64,000 bases of DNA, from assembly GCA_021777055.1 (NCBI GenBank), contig JAIQZO010000059.1, positions 1 to 64,000 of the forward strand. The letters run 5' to 3'. This stretch comes from Candidatus Anammoxibacter sp. GTDB lineage: Bacteria > Planctomycetota > Brocadiia > Brocadiales > Anammoxibacteraceae. Positions 54,698-62,450 of the stretch are shown piece by piece. The position numbers and the translations under genes were made by a program. Below the pieces are notes generated by a model, which saw only the letters and a program-made list of their open reading frames with translations, did not search any database and had not been told where the DNA came from. Position 1 is the stretch's first letter. Each line of letters starts with the position of its first letter.

Positions 54698-55085
54698 ACT
54701 CAGGTTGATAGGCCGAAGACTGGAGACTGAAGGTAAAAGCATAAAGCGGCGATGCTGCAACCAGAATACTAGATGCGGGGAAATAGTTAGATTTCTAGTT
54801 TCTTTGTCAAGATGCCGCATAAAAAAGAGGCGAACTCGATTTAAGATATAACACTCTAAATGGGAGGAATAAATTATCAAGCATCTAGTATTGAGTATCC
54901 AGTAACTATACCGTTACAAATATCTTAATAATGCACAGTAAAAATTTCTTTCTAGAAAAACAAGTTTTTACAGGGTAATACTATAAAGCATTTTTGATTG
55001 CCAGGCTAATGTTAAAAAGCAAAAGCCACAGGATTTTGCCTTTAAGCTTTACCTTCAGCCTTTAGCCTATCCACCTGAGTAGTAC
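54698..55085. repeat. Composite nested repeat with modular repeat copy 4
   Basis: Outer inverted arms: ctcaggttgataggccgaag (from about 54698) and its complement ending near 55080 (ccttcagcctttagcctatc). Inside is modular repeat copy 4 (54738-54985): gctgcaaccagaatactagatgc, core ttctttgtcaagatgccgcat, tatcaagcatctagtatt, ataccgttacaaatatctt, and the hairpin ttctttctagaaaaacaag with acagggtaatactata. The core is inverted relative to copy 1. Confidence 0.82.
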
Positions 55086-55224
55086 TATTTGTGAACAAAA
55101 GGAATTTAGATCGAATAGCTATCGCCAATACAACATAGACGTTGTACTAGCAACACTTGCGTTGAATCTGAAACAGCCTATAGGTGATCATAGCGTTTCT
55201 ATCCTGAATCCTTACCTCTGCATA

Positions 55225-56265
55225 TTAAACAAGTTCTTCTGGTTTTTGATCACCATCTGTGGCTAATATGGGTAGAAATACTGTGACTGTAGTACCTACA
55301 TTTATCTTGCTTTCTACGATAATCTTTCCTTGATGCTTTTCCACAATGCCATGGACTACCGCAAGTCCCAATCCTATTCCTTTACCAACTCCCTTAGTAG
55401 TAAAAAATGGATCAAAAATTCTCCTTTGGTCTTCCTCGGGAATTCCACACCCATTATCCTCTACAGTTAATTTAAAACATGATTTATTTTCCATACATAG
55501 ATCTTGCGGGCATTTTTCTAATCTATCCAAGTTTACTTTCAGTATCCCAGTATTTCCTTTCATTGCTTGATAAGCATTTATGCAGAGATTCAAAATCATC
55601 TGATGGATTAGTGATGTATCAGCCATTATATAAGCGCAACCTTCTAGCAGAGCGGACTGAATCTCTACATTTTCTGGTAATCCTGCTTTTACCATAATAA
55701 GGCCTTCATTAACCTCTGTATTTAAATCTACCGGCTTCAATTGTGTAGGATCAAAACTGCTAAACATGAGAATCTGTCCTACTAAATTTACTGCACGTTC
55801 TCCTCCTGCATATATTTGTTTAAGGAGCTTCCATTCATCACTTCCCTCAATATGCTTATTCATAAGTAATTCAGTATAGCCTTGGGTAAAAGTTAGGATA
55901 TTATTGAATTCATGGGCAATCCCTCCAGCCAGTGTTCCTAATGATTCCATCTTTTGCGAATGAAGAAGTTGGGTTTCAAGTTTACGTCGTTCTGCAATCT
56001 CCTTATGTAATTGCTTATGTGCTTTCTCCAGTTCTAATTTTTGTTTAGCAATAGTATCTCTCTGGTTTGTAATCTTCTCATTTATCTTACATAGATCTTT
56101 TTTGCTGTTATCAATTTCAAAAATAGTTTCTGTTAACAATTTTGACTTTATATGTGCAAGGTAGCTCGAGCATCTCATATTCAATGCTTTTGTAACGAGA
56201 TCTTTGTTAATTGATTGTACTGCCCCAACATGTTCATTACCCACAGTTAAAATATCTTTTTTCAT
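55225..56265 (-). CDS. Soluble sensor histidine kinase paired with the ODP protein
   Basis: A 346-residue protein without a membrane helix. An N-terminal segment of about 55 residues, a coiled coil (about 55-105), and the HisKA H-box [28 protein letters not shown] (H118). The HATPase_c domain has [13 protein letters not shown] (N-box), [24 protein letters not shown] (G1/F) and [14 protein letters not shown] (G2). The gene follows the ODP-domain gene with a 3-bp gap on the same strand, so both are translated together. The likely signal is oxygen or redox state received from that protein; the response regulator is not in this window. Confidence 0.9.
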   Translation of the reverse strand: MKKDILTVGNEHVGAVQSINKDLVTKALNMRCSSYLAHIKSKLLTETIFEIDNSKKDLCKINEKITNQRDTIAKQKLELEKAHKQLHKEIAERRKLETQLLHSQKMESLGTLAGGIAHEFNNILTFTQGYTELLMNKHIEGSDEWKLLKQIYAGGERAVNLVGQILMFSSFDPTQLKPVDLNTEVNEGLIMVKAGLPENVEIQSALLEGCAYIMADTSLIHQMILNLCINAYQAMKGNTGILKVNLDRLEKCPQDLCMENKSCFKLTVEDNGCGIPEEDQRRIFDPFFTTKGVGKGIGLGLAVVHGIVEKHQGKIIVESKINVGTTVTVFLPILATDGDQKPEELV

Positions 56266-56268
56266 GTT

Positions 56269-57009
56269 TTAATCCTGTATTAAATCCAGACCACACGGTA
56301 AAGTCTTTAGGTGCTCAATAGCCTTGCGAACCTGTGTTCCTTCAAGAACCGAACCGTGTTGAGGTAAAATGCGATCAATTTCAAATTTATCTAATTCTTC
56401 CATGCAGTGTTGCAAGATTTGTCTACTTGGCATATATTCCCGGTGAAAAATATCCATAGAATCAATAAAGTTATCTCCTGCAAAGAGAGACCAATCTTTG
56501 GCCATTGCACCGAATATATCACTACTAAACAATGTTCTGGTCTTTCTATCGTAAGTTACAATTGCTCCGGGAGAATGAAGGTAAGGCGTGTTAATAAATT
56601 GCAAAACCCTACCACTTTGTAATGTAAGTTTATTATCGTTTTTTTCTACAGGATAAAATTCAGATTTAAGACCATAATGACGAATGAGCCGAATAGCCTT
56701 AGTATGTGCGACTATTCTTAGATCATCTCGATCAACAATATCTTCAACAACCGCTAGATTACCACAAACATCAGGATCTTGATGATGAGCAACTATTACC
56801 GAAATTTCCAATGGGTTCACCAGATCAATAACTTTTCTCATGATAGTAGGGAAGTGAGGTATTGATCCTGGATCAAAAAAAACAACATCTTTATCATCTA
56901 TAAGCAAGTATGGATTGCAATATAGGTGAGCTTCCTTATCGTAGAACCCTACCCAATGGATATCTCGGGTAATCGCTACAGCATTTTTGTAATTTATATT
57001 TTTACTCAT
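56269..57009 (-). CDS. ODP-type diiron metallo-beta-lactamase-fold protein
   Basis: A 246-residue protein of the oxygen-binding diiron (ODP) family, related to flavodiiron proteins but lacking the flavodoxin domain. Metal-ligand positions: HHQDPDVCGN (75-84, HxxDxD form in place of HxExDH), the His of NTPYLHSPGAIVTYD, the bridging Asp of TLFSSDIFGAMAKDW and the His of RILPQHGSVLEG. In Treponema and Thermotoga such proteins bind O2 and act as sensors for signalling partners. The adjoining kinase gene 3 bp downstream supports a sensing role here. Weak ribosome site (GAAAG). Confidence 0.85.
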   Translation of the reverse strand: MSKNINYKNAVAITRDIHWVGFYDKEAHLYCNPYLLIDDKDVVFFDPGSIPHFPTIMRKVIDLVNPLEISVIVAHHQDPDVCGNLAVVEDIVDRDDLRIVAHTKAIRLIRHYGLKSEFYPVEKNDNKLTLQSGRVLQFINTPYLHSPGAIVTYDRKTRTLFSSDIFGAMAKDWSLFAGDNFIDSMDIFHREYMPSRQILQHCMEELDKFEIDRILPQHGSVLEGTQVRKAIEHLKTLPCGLDLIQD

Positions 57010-57883
57010 GTTCTACTTTCTTTCATTGTGCGAGTTTATACCTTGTTCATAGTGGGTGTCAAATGGGTATAACTAAGAGTTCAATGCAAACTAAAGTGAC
57101 AAAAATGTACTTGAAAGTTTTTCCCATTAATACATTGTGACCGAATGTGTTACACAAGTCAAATTTCTTTCTGAAATCAACGGCATTATGAGGAACGCGC
57201 CCTAAGAACATCACTTTTCACTTTCTTGTTGGTAGGCCTTGCAAGAAAAAAACTGTTTATTAAAAGTGCATGCTTTTCTGCTAGCCTTTGGCTGTTACGG
57301 GCAGACAACGGCTGAATTAAGCCATGCCGTTACGATGGTCTAAGACTATATATAACTAGCAAAAGTAAATTTGCAAAAGAAGTGGTATAAAAAGATCTAA
57401 TAACTTAGCATTGACTTGAATGAGTAGTTTGCCTTTCTTTTCGATACGAAGCTTTACTTCTTTCAATTAGACATCTTTACCTTTCAAACATACCACCATT
57501 GCCTGCTACTATTTACATCAAAATGTAATCATTGTAACCTCTTGCTATTAAACAAATTAATTTTAACCATGAAGATGTCTACTTGATAATAGACAATAAA
57601 AATTTGTAAAAAGTTCCAATAATCAAATTATTATATATAAGTATTGATATTTTAGGTTTGTTTTGTAAATATGTGTTAAAATACATAGTCTAATGAGGAT
57701 TAGAACTGTAGGCTTAATAATCTAGATGTAGTACTCATGTTTTCTCTGCTTAGTGTTTCGAATGCAACGTTTATGGCAATAAAAAGAGGAACATATTAGC
57801 TATGTTTTGTGTGCCTACTTATAAGCTAGTTTGAATGACAGGCGTCACTGTCAGTTGACTCCATACGATTTATAAGGATAAAC
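57010..57883. other. Intergenic region, nothing recognised
   Basis: 874 bp of AT-rich DNA between divergent genes. No long palindrome, tandem repeat or convincing open frame was seen. It should contain the promoters of the ODP-kinase operon (minus) and the DUF6172 gene (plus). Confidence 0.5.
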
Positions 57884-58186
57884 ATGAAAAAAACGTTTAA
57901 ATTAACTAACACGAAAATCAAAGTTGCCAGAGTTGTGGAAGGTGTAAAACACGAAGTTAGAAAATACCTGAAGAGAGAACGCAGAAAAAAGTTACCAGAA
58001 GGAGTGGATTTTTGGGATTTTGACTGCAAATTTGGTGGCACAGCTGAAGAGGCGACTGAGATCCACTTGTCGGAAATTAACAAATGCATTGATGAAGCCG
58101 AAGAGAAGCAGTTAGAGTCTTTTTATATAGAGATTCTGGCCAAGCCAGGGTACCGACTGAAGAAAAAATTAGGAGAAGAAAAATAG
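57884..58186 (+). CDS. DUF6172-family protein
   Basis: A 100-residue conserved small basic protein. MKKTFKLTNTKIKVARVVEGVKHEVRKYLKRERRKKLPEGVDFWDFDCKFG is the family core, and IHLSEINKCIDEAEEKQLESFYIEILAKPG its second half. The family is of unknown function and is common in Proteobacteria, usually as a single gene. Start ATG after tataaggataaac (AAGGA about 5 bp upstream). Soluble, no membrane segment. Confidence 0.85.
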   Translation: MKKTFKLTNTKIKVARVVEGVKHEVRKYLKRERRKKLPEGVDFWDFDCKFGGTAEEATEIHLSEINKCIDEAEEKQLESFYIEILAKPGYRLKKKLGEEK

Positions 58187-58364
58187 GATACATGATAATT
58201 GTTAAGGGGCGTCTAAGAGGCTTCTTCATTTCAGTGGTTAACAATTTAACCTCTATATAGTTTTTTTTACTATCATTAATATTGATGATGAGACCATGTT
58301 GTCATGGTTAGGAAATGAGGTAAGTTCCACTTGGTAAAATCCTTATGGCTGTCTAGTGGGTTTG

Positions 58365-59102
58365 CTATATGTTTAATGCTATCAAGTGATTATAAATTTC
58401 ATGAAGATGCTCTTCCTTGATGTCTTTTATTCTTTCAATATCATGTTTCAGGTGGGAGAGGTCTGATTGTGTATCTATGTCATAATATTGGGATAATAGT
58501 TCGTATGTCAGACCGCATTTTTTTACACTTTCTATTGTCTGGGTAAACACATTTTCTGTGCTCCATTCTATACCTGTAAATATCTTCCATGCATTCTCAC
58601 TCTTAAATGACTCCGTTAGGAATGAAATCCCCAAGAGGAAGTAGCCTCCATCTTTTGTTGGACCTATAACGGTATCATTGTGGCTTAACAGATCAAATGA
58701 TTGCAGTATTGTTTCTTTATCCAGGGCTGGTGTGTCGCTTCCAATTATGACTGCCTTCTTTGCGCCAGTGTTTGATATCTGTTTAAATGCGTTTGATATC
58801 CTTTCTCCCAAATTGTTTCCAGATTGTGGGGAAAGTTTATTATTATATTTCTGTCCGAGCCAATTTTCCATCTCTTCGATTCTATCTTCAGGGGAAAAGA
58901 ATATGGTAGTTTTATAATCGCGATTCTGACCGTTTCTATCTTTAATATAGGTGTTGTTGAGCGAAACCCTCTTCAGTAGTGCTTCTACAAACAGCTTATA
59001 CAGTATGGTAGCATTTTCTTTTCCGATTCCCTTACTTAACCGTGTCTTTACCTTTCCTGGCTCAGGGTATTTTATAAATATTATCAAGTGGTTGTCAGAC
59101 AT
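58365..59102 (-). CDS. TIGR04282/DUF2064 glycosyltransferase-like protein
   Basis: A 245-residue nucleotide-sugar transferase fold. MSDNHLIIFIKYPEPGKVKTRLSKGIG is the N-terminal signature (KxPxPGxVKTRL), and AVIIGSDTPALDKETI contains the metal-binding SDxP motif. DTVIGPTKDGGYFLLGI is the third signature. Some members serve arsenosugar synthesis, and others lie in unrelated contexts; the substrate here cannot be told. It starts 7 bp after the end of the amidohydrolase gene on the same strand, forming a probable operon. Confidence 0.88.
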   Translation of the reverse strand: MSDNHLIIFIKYPEPGKVKTRLSKGIGKENATILYKLFVEALLKRVSLNNTYIKDRNGQNRDYKTTIFFSPEDRIEEMENWLGQKYNNKLSPQSGNNLGERISNAFKQISNTGAKKAVIIGSDTPALDKETILQSFDLLSHNDTVIGPTKDGGYFLLGISFLTESFKSENAWKIFTGIEWSTENVFTQTIESVKKCGLTYELLSQYYDIDTQSDLSHLKHDIERIKDIKEEHLHEIYNHLIALNI

Positions 59103-59109
59103 GATTGAG

Positions 59110-60258
59110 TTATTGGGTATGGGAATAAAGTAAATTTCCTTCTCCGTATACAGCTATGGGGAAGCTTGTGATATCAAACGGGTCTTCGTTCCAGCAGGTA
59201 AAAGAGGACCATTTCCCTTTTGTAAGCGTACCCAATATTTTGCTTAACCCCAGAGCTTCTGCATTTTTGCTGGAAACCAACTCAATTGCCTCTTGTTTTG
59301 AAAGGCCGCACCTTGTAAACCATCTGGTTTGTAGGAAGAGTTGGCGTGCAGGTATAACAGGGTGATCACTCATTAAACCATACCTGGCGCCTGATTCAAC
59401 AAGGTATTTAATGTTTCTCCAGTTTTCATGTTTTAATTCTACTTTGTAAGCAAAGGAGTCCACTGGGCCGTAATTAACGAGTATGTCCCTTTTTTTCAAC
59501 TCATTAAATATTTCAGGTTGGTGTATGTCCATGGCATGTTCAACGGTAACTTTAAGCTTAAATTCGTCAACAATGCGCAGTAGTGCTGCTACATCATCTA
59601 TTTTATGAACATGTATACGGAGGATCTCTTTACCCTCAAGAATATCTCTTAATATTGATTCTTCAAGGGAAAATGTTATATCGTCTTTGTCTTTTCCTTT
59701 TGCTTTACGAAGTTTGTCCATCTTCTGCCTTATATCATCCAGTTGTCTTCTGAGAATTGCCAGGGCCCCCATACGTGTTGATGGCCTTTGGCCCTTCCAA
59801 TCAGTTGTAGACATGGGATTAAATCCGAAAGCGCCTTTGATACCCGTGTATTTTATTAATGCATCTGTACTGTTCTTTGCATAGTGACGTATTGCCGCGG
59901 AACGGCCGCTTATGATGTTGCCGCTACCGGGAAGAACGCATGAGTAAAGTACACCCATTTCAATTGCATCAGTAAAGGCTCCATCATCCATTTGTATTGA
60001 ATCGATCGCGTCAGGGAGTGCAAATATTGATTCAAGGCTTTCATTAGATTCCTCTTCTTCTCCCGGTTCACCTGCCCGTACCATGCCTATGTGACTGTGG
60101 GGATCAATAAATGCTGGAGTTATAACATTAAATTTGCCGATTAAATCTCCTTTTTTGGACTTGGAGATATTAATAATCTTATTGTCTTTAAAAATCAGAT
60201 ATGCATTTTGTTCAATTGATTTACCGGTGTAGATAGTTTTTGCATAGACACAATTCAT
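59110..60258 (-). CDS. Amidohydrolase (imidazolonepropionase-like)
   Basis: A 382-residue metal-dependent hydrolase. Beta-sandwich N-terminus, then the HxH metal motif in VITPAFIDPHSHIGMVRAGEP (about 47-67), a metal His in ILRIHVHKIDD, a second in VTVEHAMDIH, and the catalytic Asp in YGLMSDHPVIPA. The acidic loop EPGEEEESNESLESI and PGSGNIISGRSAAI are as in the subfamily annotated as amidohydrolase or imidazolonepropionase-related in Planctomycetes and Archaea. The substrate is unknown. The canonical lysine of urease-type members is not evident. Upstream gene of a two-gene operon with the glycosyltransferase. Confidence 0.88.
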   Translation of the reverse strand: MNCVYAKTIYTGKSIEQNAYLIFKDNKIINISKSKKGDLIGKFNVITPAFIDPHSHIGMVRAGEPGEEEESNESLESIFALPDAIDSIQMDDGAFTDAIEMGVLYSCVLPGSGNIISGRSAAIRHYAKNSTDALIKYTGIKGAFGFNPMSTTDWKGQRPSTRMGALAILRRQLDDIRQKMDKLRKAKGKDKDDITFSLEESILRDILEGKEILRIHVHKIDDVAALLRIVDEFKLKVTVEHAMDIHQPEIFNELKKRDILVNYGPVDSFAYKVELKHENWRNIKYLVESGARYGLMSDHPVIPARQLFLQTRWFTRCGLSKQEAIELVSSKNAEALGLSKILGTLTKGKWSSFTCWNEDPFDITSFPIAVYGEGNLLYSHTQ

Positions 60259-60311
60259 AATTCTGTTTAATTCCCTTTCCGAGACGAGATGATGCTTGAA
60301 TTTGATATTAT

Positions 60312-60492
60312 ATACTCAAATGGATCATGAATTCATCATTTAACGTCCCATTTTTCAGTTATCGTTGAATGTTATTTGACCGCGCTTTACTCTATATAGC
60401 TATGGCTATACTTGCGTACTGCGATTGGATACCATTCAATGATAACCAAAACCTGAACAACTGAATATTGAATTCATGATCTATTTGAGTAT
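60312..60492. repeat. Nested palindromic element (181 bp)
   Basis: The outer arms atactcaaatggatcatgaa(ttca) (60312-60335) and 60469-60492 are complementary with one mismatch. Inner arms gttatcgttgaatg (60358-60371) and cattcaatgataac (60433-60446) are also complementary. The following 200 bp (to about 60720) carry repeated words of the type gattaagatta / cataatctta. No gene in 60259-60746. Confidence 0.78.
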
Positions 60493-60746
60493 GGTTGGAT
60501 TGGTGGGCGGTGCCTACCAAAATCATTATGACCATAATCTTAATCTCAATGTGTGAATTCTGGTTACGATTAAGATTATAAATTTGGCGCTAACTTCCGA
60601 GTGTATTGGTTTTCATTTTGTTAACAATGTAGAGTGGTATTGATCATTAAAATTACTATACTCTTAATGTTAATCGAAGTGTGTGGATTATGATTAAGTG
60701 TACGATTATGATTAAGATTTTAGAATCGAGAAGCCCGCCGTAAGTG

Positions 60747-61310
60747 CTAATTTAAGATAGGTTCTGAGGGTTTTATGGATGATTCCGGATTTATACCGTC
60801 TATGAATTGTGACACGTACCACCAGATTTTGTCTGGGTTGGGGTAAAATACTAGTTCTTCGTTTGCGGGCCCCACAATCCATGCATTCATGTTTAGTTCA
60901 CTATCAAGCTGCCCTTCAGACCAGCATGCACAGCCCAGGTAGAGTCTGAAACAGCTGCAGTTGCTAGTGTTGGATAAAAGGTCATCCAAGCAATCCTGAT
61001 TTGATCCTAGGTACACACCATTACATATTCTACTGCAGTTATGGTCTTTATTTTTATGCTCACTGTGTAAACAGAAAAGTTTACTGGTGTCTACCGGGCC
61101 ACCGAAGAAAATCTTTTTATTTTCGTTCTTTATTTTGGGATTATCAGGGAAAATTTGTGAAATATCTATGTGGGAAGCTCTGTTAAGTATGAGTCCAAAG
61201 GCGCCCCTTTCATTATGTTCACAAATTAAGATTACTGTTTTCAGAAAATTAGGGTCACTTAAATATGGATTTGCAATCAGGAATGTACCTTTGCTTAAGG
61301 TGTTTCCCAT
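60747..61310 (-). CDS. YqgE/AlgH family protein
   Basis: 187 residues from the ATG at 61310; the GGAGA 8 bp upstream lies within a longer TTG-started frame and supports this start. Family motifs are LSKGTFLIANPYLSDPNFLKTVILICEHNERGAFGLILNR, IFFGGPVDTSKLFCLH, RLYLGCACWSEGQLDSEL and AWIVGPANEELVF. The family is conserved and of unclear role, linked in some bacteria to alginate regulation. Unusually rich in cysteine (about eight), including CSCF and CAC. Located 123 bp from pth's end on the same strand. Confidence 0.92.
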   Translation of the reverse strand: MGNTLSKGTFLIANPYLSDPNFLKTVILICEHNERGAFGLILNRASHIDISQIFPDNPKIKNENKKIFFGGPVDTSKLFCLHSEHKNKDHNCSRICNGVYLGSNQDCLDDLLSNTSNCSCFRLYLGCACWSEGQLDSELNMNAWIVGPANEELVFYPNPDKIWWYVSQFIDGINPESSIKPSEPILN

Positions 61311-61462
61311 ATTATATGTCTCCAATAAAGTAAACTGCAGATAAAAAGAATTTACGCCCTTATCGTAAACGTTTATCTTATTAAAATTATACTTTTAAAT
61401 ATTACCATATAATTGGCCTAAATACTAGTTTGAAAAACTTTTGCATGAATTCTACGGTATTG

Positions 61463-62041
61463 TCATGTCGTTTTTACGTTAAACTTGTTCATGGCTTCGG
61501 TTATTTTATCCTCCAGGACTAACTCGACGGACTCTGTAACCCTGTCCAGGATGGAGTCGAGCTGTTGGGCTTCCCCATTGCTAAACTGTTGCAAAACCCA
61601 CTTTGCTGGAGGTATCCTATTGTTTTCGGGTCGGCCTATGCCAACACGAATTCTACAATATCCTCTCTCTTCGGGGCCAAAAAAGCTGTTTAATGATTTC
61701 AGCCCGTTGTGTCCTCCAGTACCACCGCCTTTTTTTACCCTCAAAGAGGCAAAAGGAAGATCAAGATCATCATGTATTATGATAACAGATGCAGGGTCAA
61801 GTTTGTAGAATTCAATGAGCGGTCCAACGCACGAACCTGAAAGGTTCATGAATGTTAAAGGTTTTACTAATATTACCTTTTCACTTGATATTGAAGCATC
61901 GTAAATTTCTCCCTTACTTTTTTTATTAGGTCCGGAGGCGTTCCATTTGTGTACCAATTTGTCCACTGCTTTAAAACCTATGTTGTGCCTGGTATTTTTG
62001 TACTCTGGCCCCGGATTTCCCAGTCCAATAACTATTTTCAT
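61463..62041 (-). CDS. pth: Peptidyl-tRNA hydrolase
   Basis: A 192-residue enzyme that releases tRNA from stalled peptidyl-tRNA. MKIVIGLGNPGPEYKNTRHNIGFKAVDKL contains catalytic His19. FMNLSGSCVGPLIEFYKLDPASVIIIHDDLDLPFASLRVKKGGGTGGHNGLKSL carries the Asp and the GGxGGHNGLKS loop, and YCRIRVGIGRPENN follows. Full length. In many bacteria pth is next to rplY/ctc or ychF; here it stands alone. Confidence 0.97.
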   Translation of the reverse strand: MKIVIGLGNPGPEYKNTRHNIGFKAVDKLVHKWNASGPNKKSKGEIYDASISSEKVILVKPLTFMNLSGSCVGPLIEFYKLDPASVIIIHDDLDLPFASLRVKKGGGTGGHNGLKSLNSFFGPEERGYCRIRVGIGRPENNRIPPAKWVLQQFSNGEAQQLDSILDRVTESVELVLEDKITEAMNKFNVKTT

Positions 62042-62450
62042 GATTACCTTGTTTTATTAAATTCTTAATGTGATTTCTGAAAAAATGACAATACTAAAGT
62101 ACTTACTATTTTTGATAGTAATATCTTGATGATAAAATCAGATTTCGGATGAAGATGTATATGTAAACTATTACCATACTGGAATTGAGTATTTTGTTTA
62201 AAGTGAGCAGCCTCCTGTTTCCTGAATTCTGTTTTTGTGTTGAGAAGTATAAATTTAAATTGGACTTTTTTTATTCAATTATATATTATAATTATCTTTG
62301 GAAATTTTTCCTTATAATACAATAATCGAGTAATACGTAAATTATTTTTTTTAAACTATTAGAGTTTTTTTTGATTTTTGTAGTTTGATAACAGGAATAT
62401 CCCTGGAATTTAAAGTGCATTTATACAAGATTATTTAAATTGGTGCTTCT
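62042..62450. other. AT-rich divergent intergenic region
   Basis: No gene. It separates pth (minus) from the etf gene (plus) and contains very AT-rich tracts such as caattatatattataattat at about 62277-62297, which may include promoter elements. A gaattctg-type word lies at about 62225. Confidence 0.5.
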
